Of a stretch of 64,000 bases of DNA, positions 25,149 to 33,248 are shown piece after piece. Every line of letters begins with the position of its first letter. The stretch's first letter is position 1. Both the position numbers and the translations under genes were made by a program. The notes under the pieces were generated by a model. The model was not told the DNA's origin and made no database searches. It was given only the letters and a program-made list of their open reading frames with translations. This DNA comes from Blautia glucerasea (GTDB lineage: Bacteria; Bacillota; Clostridia; Lachnospirales; Lachnospiraceae): NCBI RefSeq assembly GCF_013304385.1, contig NZ_JAAITU010000002.1, positions 1 to 64,000 on the forward strand, read 5' to 3'.

Positions 25149-25643
25149 TCAAAGATCGATGTAATTACCGTCAGCCTCTCCATTAACAACATAGTAAGCT
25201 TTGTTCTCTTCAGGCTTAACATAAACCTGCAGCTCTTTGATGTCTTCTTCTTTTTTTCCTGTCATGCCTGCCCATGCTTTCTTAACATTGGCAACGATTT
25301 CTTTTGTCAGTAGTTCCCTTCCCATAAACTGAACATAAACATCTGCAGAAACTTCCTTCTTGGCAACCACTTTCTTTGCCGGAGCTTTCCTTGCAGTGGT
25401 TTTCTTTGCAGCAGGTTTCTCAGTCTCTTTTGCTGCAGTAGTCACCTTGGCAGCCTCTTTTACAACCGGTTCTTTTGCAGGCTCTGCTTTTACTGTCTCA
25501 GCTTTTGTCTCTGCAGCTTTTACAGTTACCTCTTTTGCTGCTTCCTTAACAACAGGTTTTACAGCAGCCTCTTTTACGGTAGCCTTTGCAGCAGCCTTGG
25601 CAGCCATTGTCTCTGCTTTCTTTACGGTTCTTTTTGTAGCCAT
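25149..25643 (-). CDS. Ala/Lys-rich protein with C-terminal DUF6465-like domain
   Basis: 164 residues. The first about 95 are almost only Ala, Lys, Val, Glu and Thr (histone-H1-like low complexity with AAKKTTARKAPAKK runs). The last about 65 form a compact domain with V-Y-V-Q-F-M-G-R-E and an end of N-Y-I-D-L, seen in small Lachnospiraceae proteins labelled DUF6465. The strong AAGGAGG site and dedicated promoter and terminator suggest high expression. The basic tail may bind nucleic acid; function unknown. Confidence 0.85.
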   Translation of the reverse strand: MATKRTVKKAETMAAKAAAKATVKEAAVKPVVKEAAKEVTVKAAETKAETVKAEPAKEPVVKEAAKVTTAAKETEKPAAKKTTARKAPAKKVVAKKEVSADVYVQFMGRELLTKEIVANVKKAWAGMTGKKEEDIKELQVYVKPEENKAYYVVNGEADGNYIDL

Positions 25644-25686
25644 ATAATAGCCTCCTTAAAAGGTGAAGATTAATTTTTACTAATCT

Positions 25687-25715
25687 AGGATACTACTGTT
25701 TTTTTCTTTTTTCAA
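25687..25715 (-). promoter_or_regulatory. Promoter of the Ala/Lys-rich protein gene
   Basis: TTGAAA (25710-25715), 17 bp, TATCCT (25687-25692). The AT-rich stretch from 25716 to 25938 beyond it holds only a doubtful 74-codon frame and no feature I can support. Confidence 0.6.
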
Positions 25716-25938
25716 GTTAGAGTTTTTTCATGTAAAAGCTGATTATCTGTTCCAAATTCAGTAATTTTGTATTTAATTTATGGATTTTCCGGTCATTATC
25801 TATAGAAATAACCATTACTTTCCAATAAATATGTGGGTGGGTTGCACATTTTTTTCTGTTTTTCAATAATTTTTCATTTATTTTGTACAGACAGTTTTTC
25901 ACTTTTTGTGAATACAGAGCCTTAGAATCCGTAAAATT

Positions 25939-26011
25939 CAAGAATGCCGAGGCATTCTTGCTGCGAGGTGCGCGTCATGCAATTGCATGACATACTTCTC
26001 CTGCGCACCTC
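25939..26011 (-). repeat. Nested palindrome element at the recG stop codon
   Basis: Two adjoining hairpins. One has a 10-bp perfect stem (25939-25948 with 25951-25960). The other has outer arms GAGGTGCGC (25965-25973) and GCGCACCTC (26003-26011), enclosing the perfect palindrome GTCATGCAATTGCATGAC (25974-25991). The outer arm includes the last base of the recG stop. On the minus strand AGGAG inside the loop precedes ATG 25993, opening a 23-codon frame to 25922. It looks like a dispersed palindromic (REP or MITE-like) unit, and could also act as the recG transcript end. Confidence 0.7.
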
Positions 26012-28065
26012 TACAATCCCAGATTCTCCAGATGGTCTTTCAGGTAGCTGCTCATATGCTTTTTCAGACCTGCATGCTGTGGCAGATCCAGCTCCGGATC
26101 CAGTTCCAGGATCTGCCCTCCTGCCTCACTGGCCATCTTCAGTACATCTGCATCATTATAAATATCGCCGATCTTAAATTCCATTAAGCCACTTTGACGG
26201 ATCCCGAAAAGATCCCCTGGGCCACGAAGTTTTAAATCTTCTCCGGCAATAAAAAATCCATCATTGGATTTGTTCAAGATATCAAGACGCTTAGAGGTTT
26301 CTTTTTCCTCATTGCCTTGGATGAAGATGCAGTAAGACTGATACTCACCTCTTCCTACCCGACCGCGAAGCTGATGCAGCTGAGCAAGCCCGAAGCGTTC
26401 TGCATTTTCCACCATCATCACGGTAGCATTAGGCACATTCACCCCCACCTCCACTACAGTGGTAGATACAAGTACCTGGATCTGCCCTGCTGCAAAAGCC
26501 TCCATAACAGCATTCTTTTCTTTAGGCTTCATCTTGCCGTGAAGGGCAGCTACTGTAATGTGAGAAGGCAGGATTGCTTTCAGAGATGCAGTATAGTCCG
26601 TAACATTTGCTCCATCCATCCCTTCACTTTCTTCCACCATAGGACAGATGATATACGCCTGTCTGCCTTCCTGTATCTGCCGCTCAATAAAAGAATAGGC
26701 TTTTGGCCGATATGAGGTGTCCACCACACAGTTCTTAATAGGACGACGTGCTGCAGGCAGTTCATCGATCACGGAAATATCCAAATCTCCATACAAAATA
26801 ATCGCCAATGTCCTTGGAATCGGTGTGGCACTCATAACCAGTACATGAGGCGACTCACCTCTTGTTGTCAGCGCCTCTCTTTGTTTAACCCCGAATCGGT
26901 GCTGCTCATCTGTAATCACAAGCCCCAGATTCTGATAGGTTACTTTTTCCTGGATCAGGGCATGGGTGCCAATGATCACATTGGCCTCCCCTGAATCTAT
27001 GGCCTGATAGATCTTGCGCTTGGATGCAGCAGTTACAGATCCAGTAAGAAGAACCGGTCTGCAAGAAATGATCTGCTGCTGGTCAAGCAGCTTCTGAAAT
27101 GCTTCAAAATGCTGATTGGCAAGTACCTCCGTGGGTACCATCAGTGCTGCCTGATATCCATTTTCCACTGTAAGGATCATTGCCAGAAAAGCAAGGATCG
27201 TCTTGCCGCTTCCCACATCTCCCTGAATCAGCCTGGACATCAGGGAATGGCTGCACAGATCTCTTTCCACTTCATGCCATACATTCATCTGAGCCCTGGT
27301 AAGAGAATAGGGCAGATTATCAATAATATTCTCCGTGGTCCACACAGGCTTCATAGGAAAGGCATTCCTGGCTGTTTCTGTCTTTTCTTTCAGCTGCTGT
27401 ACAGCCAGGATAAACATAAGGAACTCATCAAATACCAGCCTCTTTCTGGCAGTAAGAAGCTCTGTCATGTTCTTTGGAAAATGAATGGTCTGCAAGGCAT
27501 AATTACGATCTGCCAGATGAAGCCTTTCCCTCAGGTCTTCAGGAAGAAATTCTTCTTGCAGACTTTCTTCATTCAAAGCCTGATGTACCAGCTTTATAAT
27601 TGTTTTGTTGGAAAGCCCTGCAGTCAGTCCGTAGATTGGCTGAAGGCTGTGCAGGATCTCTTCATAAGCGCCATGGGTAAAAATCTCCGGGTGCTCCATC
27701 AAAAGCCTGCCCTGCTTCCAGACTGCACGACCACGAAATACAAAGCTGCTGCCTCTTTTTAAGGTAGAGCGAAGATAGGGCGTATTAAACCAGGTCACAG
27801 GAAGCTTTCCTGTGGCATCTGCAATGGTAACTGTCACTATCTGCAGATTTCGCACTTTATTTACATATACGCTGGAAATAACCGTACCAGAAACAGCGGC
27901 AGTCTCTCCCTTGGAAAGACTGCCGATGGTAACAGGTTCTTCATATGCATCATAATTTCTCGGAAAATATTCCAGAAGATCCTCAGTTGTGATCACACCG
28001 ATCTTCTGAAAAAGCTTTTCTGTTTTATCCCCGACTCCCTTCAGACTGCGGAGTGGTTTCATCAT
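26011..28065 (-). CDS. recG: ATP-dependent DNA helicase RecG
   Basis: 684 residues, full length. An N-terminal wedge/OB domain (about 60-150) is followed by a superfamily 2 helicase core: Walker A GDVGSGKT (about 282), DEQH box in V-I-T-D-E-Q-H-R-F-G, V-M-S-A-T-P-I-P-R-T, and the TRG-type motif Q-L-R-G-R-V-G-R-G. It remodels stalled forks and branched DNA. It is third in asp23-fakA-recG, 24 bases after fakA. Confidence 0.97.
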   Translation of the reverse strand: MMKPLRSLKGVGDKTEKLFQKIGVITTEDLLEYFPRNYDAYEEPVTIGSLSKGETAAVSGTVISSVYVNKVRNLQIVTVTIADATGKLPVTWFNTPYLRSTLKRGSSFVFRGRAVWKQGRLLMEHPEIFTHGAYEEILHSLQPIYGLTAGLSNKTIIKLVHQALNEESLQEEFLPEDLRERLHLADRNYALQTIHFPKNMTELLTARKRLVFDEFLMFILAVQQLKEKTETARNAFPMKPVWTTENIIDNLPYSLTRAQMNVWHEVERDLCSHSLMSRLIQGDVGSGKTILAFLAMILTVENGYQAALMVPTEVLANQHFEAFQKLLDQQQIISCRPVLLTGSVTAASKRKIYQAIDSGEANVIIGTHALIQEKVTYQNLGLVITDEQHRFGVKQREALTTRGESPHVLVMSATPIPRTLAIILYGDLDISVIDELPAARRPIKNCVVDTSYRPKAYSFIERQIQEGRQAYIICPMVEESEGMDGANVTDYTASLKAILPSHITVAALHGKMKPKEKNAVMEAFAAGQIQVLVSTTVVEVGVNVPNATVMMVENAERFGLAQLHQLRGRVGRGEYQSYCIFIQGNEEKETSKRLDILNKSNDGFFIAGEDLKLRGPGDLFGIRQSGLMEFKIGDIYNDADVLKMASEAGGQILELDPELDLPQHAGLKKHMSSYLKDHLENLGL

Positions 28066-28089
28066 TGTCCTGTCCTCCTGTCTGCCGGA

Positions 28090-29766
28090 TCACTCTACAG
28101 AAATAATGTAATAGTAAATAGGCTGTCCACCCATATTTACTTCTACTTCACAGTCCGGATATGCCGCTTCCAGCTCTTCTCCAAGCTTCTCGGCTTCTTC
28201 TTCAGGCACATCCTCGCCAAAGTAAATACTGATCACTTCTGCATCCTCTGTATCCATTGCAGCAACCGTATCTTTTGCTACATTGGTACGTCCTTTGCCT
28301 ACTGCCAGGATACCATGATCTCCAATACCCATTATATCCCCTTCATGGATCTCTTTCTCATCCAGTCTGGTATCACGCACTGCATAAGTGATCTGGCCTG
28401 TCTGTACCATAGAGATCGCTTCTGTCATTGCTTCCAGATTCTCTTCCTGGCTCTTCTCAGGCACAAAGCTGATCAAAGCTGAAATACCCTGTGGAATAGT
28501 CTTTGTAGGCACAACAATAATGGTCTTGTCCTCTGTCAGATCCCTTGCCTGATTGGCAGCCAGAACAATATTCTTGTTATTAGGTAAAATATAAATGGTT
28601 TTTGCATTTACCTGATCAATGGCATTCAGCATATCTTCTGTGCTTGGATTCATGGTCTGTCCGCCTTCGATCAGATAGTCAACTCCAAGATCCTTGAAGA
28701 TAGCAGAAAGTCCGCTTCCTACGGATACGGAAATAAATCCTACTTCCTTGGCCGGCTTTGTTTCTTTTGCTGCTTCTGCTTCTTCCTGCTCCCTGGCAAG
28801 CTTCTCTGCATCCTTGATCAGCTTCTCCTGATGCTCTTCGCGCATGTTATCGATCTTCATACGGGAAAGCGCACCATAGGTAAGTGCACGCTCAAATGCC
28901 TGACCCGGATGATTGGTGTGTACATGCACCTTTACGATCTCATCATCTGCTACCAATACAATGGAATCACCAATGGAATTCAGGAATTTCTTGAAGCTGT
29001 GAAGTTCCACATCTGGAAGCGGCTTATCCAGAAGAATGATAAACTCTGTACAGTAGCCAAACTTAATGTCCGCTTCTGCCTGGGGAGAAATCTTTGTAAC
29101 AGCCGAACCTGCAGATGTTCCTGCAAACTCTGTATAATCAATCTCTTTTCCAAGGAATCCGTCAATAGCACCTCTGAACACCTCAAGAAGTCCCTGTCCG
29201 CCGGAATCCACAACGCCTGCCTCTTTCAGCACAGGCAGCATATCCGGTGTCCTGGCAAGAGTCTTCTCTGCATGATCAAAGATCTCAAGGAAAAACGGCT
29301 CCAGATCCTCTGCTGACTCTGCAATCTCAGCTGCCTTGATGGCTGCTTCCTTTGCCACTGTCAGGATGGTGCCCTCCTTAGGCTTCATAACTGCCTTGTA
29401 TGCTGTCTCAACGCCCTTCTCCATGGCTGCGGCGATCGCTACTGCGTCCAGCTCCTCCAGCATACGTACACCTCTTGTAAAACCACGAAGCAGCTGAGAA
29501 AGGATCACACCGGAATTACCTCTTGCGCCTCTTAAGGAACCGGAAGAAATGGCCTTTGCCAGTACCTCCATATTCATCTGGGAAATATTTCCTACTTCAG
29601 ATGCAGCAGACATGATCGTCAGTGTCATATTGGTACCGGTATCTCCGTCAGGCACAGGAAATACGTTTAATTCGTTGATCCATTCTTTCTTCGCTTCCAG
29701 GTTCTTGGCACCAGCCAGAAACATCCTGGAAAGTACATTGGCATCTATGGTCTGTTTACTCACCAC
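28090..29766 (-). CDS. fakA: Fatty acid kinase subunit A-like DAK protein (YloV)
   Basis: 558 residues. The start is GTG 29766 (GAGGAGG upstream). The N-terminal DhaL-like kinase domain has F-P-V-P-D-G-D-T-G-T-N-M (about 35-46) and G-A-R-G-N-S-G-V-I-L-S; the C-terminal part is the FakB-interacting DegV-like region. FakA phosphorylates fatty acids carried by FakB for phospholipid synthesis. It follows the asp23 gene by 18 bases, the usual Firmicutes order. Confidence 0.93.
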   Translation of the reverse strand: MVSKQTIDANVLSRMFLAGAKNLEAKKEWINELNVFPVPDGDTGTNMTLTIMSAASEVGNISQMNMEVLAKAISSGSLRGARGNSGVILSQLLRGFTRGVRMLEELDAVAIAAAMEKGVETAYKAVMKPKEGTILTVAKEAAIKAAEIAESAEDLEPFFLEIFDHAEKTLARTPDMLPVLKEAGVVDSGGQGLLEVFRGAIDGFLGKEIDYTEFAGTSAGSAVTKISPQAEADIKFGYCTEFIILLDKPLPDVELHSFKKFLNSIGDSIVLVADDEIVKVHVHTNHPGQAFERALTYGALSRMKIDNMREEHQEKLIKDAEKLAREQEEAEAAKETKPAKEVGFISVSVGSGLSAIFKDLGVDYLIEGGQTMNPSTEDMLNAIDQVNAKTIYILPNNKNIVLAANQARDLTEDKTIIVVPTKTIPQGISALISFVPEKSQEENLEAMTEAISMVQTGQITYAVRDTRLDEKEIHEGDIMGIGDHGILAVGKGRTNVAKDTVAAMDTEDAEVISIYFGEDVPEEEAEKLGEELEAAYPDCEVEVNMGGQPIYYYIISVE

Positions 29767-29784
29767 AAGTTCCTCCTCTTAATC

Positions 29785-30144
29785 CTAATCTATGGCACGC
29801 ACGCCTTCTACGAAAATGTTGATCTTCTCAATCTCAAGTCCAGTGAAAGCTTCTACTTTATATTTTACATTGCTGACAAGATTATCTGCAATCGTACTGA
29901 TATTCACACCGTATGCCACGATAACATGGAAATCCAGGCGAATCTTATTGTCCTCAGTAATCCGTACATTAATTCCATGCTTCAGGGAATCCCTGCGAAG
30001 CAGCTTAACAAGACCATCCTTCATGCTTACTGCTGCCATACCAATAATACCGAAGCACTCCACTGCTACACTTCCGGCATATGTGGCTATTACATCTGTA
30101 TCAATGACAATCTGACCCAATCCGGAATCTATGCGTCCATTCAT
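29785..30144 (-). CDS. Asp23/Gls24 family envelope stress protein (YloU-like)
   Basis: 119 residues from ATG 30144, chosen because GGAGG lies 8 nt upstream; an ATG 24 bases earlier lacks a site. It has the Asp23 pattern: V-I-A-T-Y-A-G at the start, I-V-A-Y-G-V-N-I in the middle and I-N-I-F-V-E-G-V-R at the end. It is the partner gene of fakA in Firmicutes. Two tandem promoters lie upstream. Confidence 0.9.
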   Translation of the reverse strand: MNGRIDSGLGQIVIDTDVIATYAGSVAVECFGIIGMAAVSMKDGLVKLLRRDSLKHGINVRITEDNKIRLDFHVIVAYGVNISTIADNLVSNVKYKVEAFTGLEIEKINIFVEGVRAID

Positions 30145-30182
30145 ATGGTTTACCTCCATAAAATTCATATTCGTGTATCTGT

Positions 30183-30211
30183 ATTATACCCTTTTTCATA
30201 TCATTTCGCAA
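30183..30211 (-). promoter_or_regulatory. Proximal promoter of asp23-fakA-recG
   Basis: TTGCGA (30206-30211), 17 bp, TATAAT (30183-30188), about 30 bases upstream of the asp23 ribosome site. Confidence 0.65.
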
Positions 30212-30233
30212 TGATAGAGTTTTAACTCGTACC

Positions 30234-30262
30234 ATCATATATCAAAAAACTTTTATTTTCAA
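30234..30262 (-). promoter_or_regulatory. Distal promoter of asp23-fakA-recG
   Basis: TTGAAA (30257-30262), 17 bp, TATGAT (30234-30239). A third TTGACA (30311-30316) lies further up but its -10 (AAAGAT) is poor. Confidence 0.55.
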
Positions 30263-30266
30263 GGCA

Positions 30267-30306
30267 TTTTAGCGGAGAAATAGATCTATCTTTTAGCGGA
30301 TAAATA
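30267..30306. repeat. Direct repeat in the divergent asp23/rpmB promoter region
   Basis: TTTTAGCGGA(G/T)AAATA occurs at 30267-30282 and 30291-30306, a 24-base period, between the promoters of the two divergent units. It may be a pair of operator sites on the same DNA face or a leftover duplication. Confidence 0.55.
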
Positions 30307-30346
30307 AATTTGTCAAGAAATTATTTTATATTTTTCCTTTTTTCAC

Positions 30347-30375
30347 TTGCAAAAGACCATTTCATCTGTTAAAAT
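30347..30375 (+). promoter_or_regulatory. Sigma-A promoter of rpmB
   Basis: TTGCAA (30347-30352), 17 bp, TAAAAT (30370-30375), about 20 bases before the ribosome site. Confidence 0.8.
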
Positions 30376-30412
30376 AAAACCTGTTGAAAAAAAGCGTCAA
30401 GGAGGTGCTATC

Positions 30413-30598
30413 ATGGCTAAATGCGCTATTTGTGAAAAAAGTGCTCATTTCGGAAACAATGTGAGTCATTCCCATAGAAGATCCAATAAGATGTGGAAAT
30501 CTAACGTGAAATCCGTCAGAGTTAAAACAGAAGGCGGCTCAAAGAAGATGTACGTATGTACTTCCTGCTTAAGATCCGGAAATGTAGAGAGAGCCTAA
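30413..30598 (+). CDS. rpmB: Ribosomal protein bL28
   Basis: 61 residues from ATG 30413 (AGGAGGTG 5-8 nt upstream); a longer frame to 30347 runs through the promoter. It has the C-A-I-C and C-T-S-C pairs of the zinc-binding (C+) type of L28, and S-H-S-H-R-R-S-N-K-M-W-K. It is a component of the large ribosomal subunit, single gene with its own promoter and terminator, as usual in this group. Confidence 0.97.
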   Translation: MAKCAICEKSAHFGNNVSHSHRRSNKMWKSNVKSVRVKTEGGSKKMYVCTSCLRSGNVERA

Positions 30599-30607
30599 TT
30601 GACACCT

Positions 30608-30638
30608 TACCCTCGCAGAGATGCGAGGGTATTTTTTT
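30608..30638 (+). terminator. rpmB terminator
   Basis: A perfect 10-bp stem (30608-30617 with 30622-30631), GAGA loop and seven T residues, 9 bases after the stop. Confidence 0.95.
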
Positions 30639-30653
30639 GCCATTTTATGTGAA

Positions 30654-30687
30654 AGGACCGCACTCCCCTTTTAAGATATGCGGTCCT
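30654..30687 (-). terminator. Probable terminator of the small membrane peptide gene
   Basis: A perfect 9-bp stem (30654-30662 with 30679-30687) with a 16-nt loop, followed on the minus strand by only TTTC. It lies 19 bases after the stop at 30707, so the position fits but the U-tract is weak. Confidence 0.45.
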
Positions 30688-30706
30688 GATATACAACGTA
30701 TGAAGC

Positions 30707-30844
30707 TTAATGACAAAACATATGATAACCGCAAAGCATACAGGCGGCTGCCACCATAAAAACTAACAGGCTTTCTGTTACAAGAATCCCAATGACCATC
30801 CCGATCCCTATAAAGAACAGGATGAGTCCTAACAGTCTGTTCAT
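30707..30844 (-). CDS. Small hydrophobic membrane peptide, 45 residues
   Basis: ATG 30844 with AAAGGATAGAG just upstream; stop at 30707. Nearly the whole product forms two membrane helices (a G-L-I-L-F-F-I-G-I-G-M-V segment, then L-L-V-F-M-V-A-A-A-C-M-L), ending G-Y-H-M-F-C-H. Codon use is normal and it is bounded by a hairpin, so it is likely a real gene that automatic callers may miss. It lies downstream of gerW. Function unknown. Confidence 0.65.
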   Translation of the reverse strand: MNRLLGLILFFIGIGMVIGILVTESLLVFMVAAACMLCGYHMFCH

Positions 30845-30885
30845 CTCTATCCTTTCTTTCTGTGGGATTATTATATCTTATGCAG

Positions 30886-30951
30886 TTCCTTTGATTTTAG
30901 TATCTATTACCCCTGTTCTTCCTTTGGTTTTAGTATCTATTACTCCTGTTC
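30886..30951 (-). repeat. 33-bp tandem duplication covering the gerW stop
   Basis: Copies at 30886-30918 and 30919-30951 differ at only two positions. The second copy contains the last codons (Glu-Glu-Gln-Glu) and stop of gerW, so the first is a decayed copy of the gene end. Confidence 0.85.
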
Positions 30952-31308
30952 TTCCTGATCTTTGGAAGCAGCTGTATCCGGTGCAAAGCGGTTTACAAAA
31001 TCCGGAACCATATCAAGCACCTTGGTCAGTCCGTCCTGATTCTTAACATTTACAAGCTTGGTAGTACCATTCTGGATCACCAGTACTGCGCATGGACTCA
31101 TCTTGCCAGCCAGACCGCCGCCGCCATTATTCTTCTTATCTCCTGCAAATGCTCCGGCACCTACGCCAAAGGAAACATCTACCAGTGGAAGGATAATGGT
31201 ATCCCCAACATGGATCGCATCACCTACAACGGTTTTAGCTGCTACAAAGCCATCCATTCCTTTAAACAGGGAATTGACAGTTTCTTTAAAATTGTTTTCA
31301 TTTTCCAT
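30940..31308 (-). CDS. gerW: GerW family sporulation protein (YtfJ)
   Basis: 122 residues of the YtfJ/GerW family: D-T-I-I-L-P-L-V-D-V-S-F-G-V-G-A-G, then G-G-G-G-L-A-G-K-M-S-P-C-A-V-L-V-I. In Bacillus it is needed for spore germination in some conditions. The ribosome site GGAGG overlaps the end of the DUF2953 gene, with an 11-base overlap of coding regions, the usual ytfI-ytfJ pairing. Confidence 0.9.
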   Translation of the reverse strand: MENENNFKETVNSLFKGMDGFVAAKTVVGDAIHVGDTIILPLVDVSFGVGAGAFAGDKKNNGGGGLAGKMSPCAVLVIQNGTTKLVNVKNQDGLTKVLDMVPDFVNRFAPDTAASKDQEEQE

Positions 31309-32293
31309 AATTCAGATCCTCCTTATGTTTCCACTGGTTAATGATATGCTTTATATTTTTGTTAAAATAAATACGGATTCCTGTTCGCAGCAGGACAAAT
31401 CCGTAGATCCGTCCTTTCATATTTATTTCCCCTTCCAGAAAACTCTCTTCATTTTCAAAAGCAGGAGAAACCTGGATACAGTTCTTATGAAGGGGAATGC
31501 TCATGCCAAGCACTGCAAGAATCATTCCTGTTACTGCCGGATCTTCGCACCCAAATGCTGCGTTTCCACTAATCTTGGTGGGAAAAATGTGTTTCAGAAG
31601 GCCTGTACACTGTTCCTTAATAAGGCCAAATGCTTCTTTCATTTCTTCTGACCTTAAAAAGCCCATCCACCATTTTGCCTTTTTCATGATGTGTGCAAAT
31701 GTTTGCCTGATATTTTTAAGCTTTTTAAAAAATGTCCTAATCCTTTGAAGCACTGTTTTTAGTTTTGCCCTGATTCCAAGGAAAAATCCTTTTCTTTGTG
31801 AAGATTGAGATTTCTCAGGCTTTGGAGCAGGTGATTCTTTGACCTTTCTGTTACCTGATGCTGTATCTGTCTGTTCTGAGTCTGTATGCATTGATACTGT
31901 CAGCTTTTCTTCTGTTTGCGTTGGCATGGATGGCATTTCATCTGTCTGCTTAGAAACAGGCTTCTTTGAGGCGGTTACTGATTGTACCTGATCAGTTTCA
32001 GGCTTCTTTTTTCTTCTTTTTTTCTTTTTTCCAAACAGCGAGATACCAGCAAGCTTCAGACTGTGTTTTTCTTTTCCATCCTGATAACAGATCCGCAAGG
32101 ATACCAGTCCTAAAAGCCAGCTGACCCTGGCTGTGCACCTAGCATGTTCCCAGTTTCCCCGATCTTTGCTGCCCCACATCCGATAACGTACCGGACAGAA
32201 CAGTATAAGAAGTATGACTGCCAAGGCAAGTCCGATCAACACGCCTGCCAGAATCAGTATGAACTTTATGATCGCCCATAATATATGTAACAT
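31298..32293 (-). CDS. DUF2953 membrane protein (YtfI-like)
   Basis: 331 residues: an N-terminal membrane helix (about 8-30), a DUF2953 core with C-P-V-R-Y-R and V-S-W-L-L-G-L-V-S motifs split by a long low-complexity insert of Lys, Thr and Gln (about 85-165), and a C-terminal region ending G-F-V-L-L-R-T-G-I-R-I-Y-F. Its partner gerW overlaps it downstream. The family has no proven biochemical role but follows sporulation genes. Confidence 0.85.
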   Translation of the reverse strand: MLHILWAIIKFILILAGVLIGLALAVILLILFCPVRYRMWGSKDRGNWEHARCTARVSWLLGLVSLRICYQDGKEKHSLKLAGISLFGKKKKRRKKKPETDQVQSVTASKKPVSKQTDEMPSMPTQTEEKLTVSMHTDSEQTDTASGNRKVKESPAPKPEKSQSSQRKGFFLGIRAKLKTVLQRIRTFFKKLKNIRQTFAHIMKKAKWWMGFLRSEEMKEAFGLIKEQCTGLLKHIFPTKISGNAAFGCEDPAVTGMILAVLGMSIPLHKNCIQVSPAFENEESFLEGEINMKGRIYGFVLLRTGIRIYFNKNIKHIINQWKHKEDLNYGK

Positions 32294-32297
32294 ACGC

Positions 32298-32609
32298 TCA
32301 CCTGTTCTTAAAATAATCTTTTACCTGAAAATGACCGGTTGTCTCATAAATCTCTTTTATGATCCCTGCTGCCATATCAATAGCCGCATCCTTGCCTTTC
32401 TCCATCCCTACAATCGTAGGGCAGATCCTGGCATATGACTTCTGCACCAGCATAGATGCAGGGATGATCTCCAGAAGATTGCCTGGATTCTCTGACAAAG
32501 TGATCAGGTATACATCTACTGTAAGGTGCCCTGCATCAATCTTCTTACGGGTCTTCTTGGGATGCTTGATCCCTGCTCCTATATAATAGTCTGTGATCCA
32601 TTTTGGCAT
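32298..32609 (-). CDS. Conserved small hypothetical protein
   Basis: 103 residues, ATG 32609 after AAAGGGGTG. A soluble protein beginning M-P-K-W-I-T-D-Y-Y-I-G with mixed alpha/beta character. I do not recognise the family. Four bases separate it from the DUF2953 gene, so it is likely in the same unit with gerW. Confidence 0.75.
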   Translation of the reverse strand: MPKWITDYYIGAGIKHPKKTRKKIDAGHLTVDVYLITLSENPGNLLEIIPASMLVQKSYARICPTIVGMEKGKDAAIDMAAGIIKEIYETTGHFQVKDYFKNR

Positions 32610-32668
32610 AAGCCTGTCACCCCTTTATCTGTAATCTGAGCATACCCATATTATCCATGATCTAAACA

Positions 32669-32708
32669 GGGACTGCTGCACGGATCTGATCACGGATGCA
32701 GCAGTCCC
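32669..32708 (-). terminator. Hairpin terminator after the NUDIX gene
   Basis: A perfect 12-bp stem (32669-32680 with 32697-32708) begins 5 bases after the stop at 32713. The T-run on the minus strand is short (TGTTTA), so it is a strong hairpin with a weak tail. Confidence 0.65.
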
Positions 32709-32712
32709 TCCT

Positions 32713-33168
32713 TTAAAAATATTTCTGTCCTCTTGCCCACAGACCTGCACTTCGCATCTCCAGATACTCCTGGTATGCCTTTTCTACGATCTGCTTCTCA
32801 TTGGAAAAACGCAGCAAATGGTAAATCTCATGAAACTTGTAATAGCCGGAATCCACGAAGAACTCTTCTCTTTGAGGCTTGCTATGATAATTATCAGCCG
32901 TCATAAGATACCAGTGTACTTCTTTACTTACCATATCTTCCGGAACTGTAAAATTATACTGGCTTTTCCCGATATATTTTACAATGGAAGCCTTAACATC
33001 TGCTTCTTCTTTTACTTCCCGCAGAGCAGTCTGCTCATGGCTTTCTCCCAGCTCCACTGTTCCCTTTGGTAATACCCATCCTTCATAACGGTTTTTGTAG
33101 GATTTGTAAAGTGCCAGAATCTTACCTCGATGAATTACCACACCGCCACAGCTCGTTGCTTCTATCAT
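32713..33168 (-). CDS. NUDIX hydrolase
   Basis: 151 residues. The NUDIX box is complete: G at the start of G-T-V-E-L-G-E-S, then R-E-V-K-E-E-A. It hydrolyses a nucleoside diphosphate linked to another group; the substrate (for example diadenosine polyphosphate or an oxidised nucleotide) cannot be told. The start has GGAGGGA upstream. Own promoter at 33210-33238. Confidence 0.93.
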   Translation of the reverse strand: MIEATSCGGVVIHRGKILALYKSYKNRYEGWVLPKGTVELGESHEQTALREVKEEADVKASIVKYIGKSQYNFTVPEDMVSKEVHWYLMTADNYHSKPQREEFFVDSGYYKFHEIYHLLRFSNEKQIVEKAYQEYLEMRSAGLWARGQKYF

Positions 33169-33209
33169 CTTGCAATCCCTCCTGTAATGCGTGTGTTTTA
33201 CTGCTGTAT

Positions 33210-33238
33210 AGTATACCTCTTTTTTAGAATACTGGCAA
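33210..33238 (-). promoter_or_regulatory. Promoter of the NUDIX gene
   Basis: TTGCCA (33233-33238), 17 bp, TATACT (33210-33215), about 40 bases upstream of the start. Confidence 0.7.
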
Positions 33239-33248
33239 CCATAAGTTA

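Noticed and set aside
25717-25941. 74-codon minus-strand open frame
   Set aside because: AT-rich, no clear ribosome site, composition of random sequence; it runs into the palindrome element.
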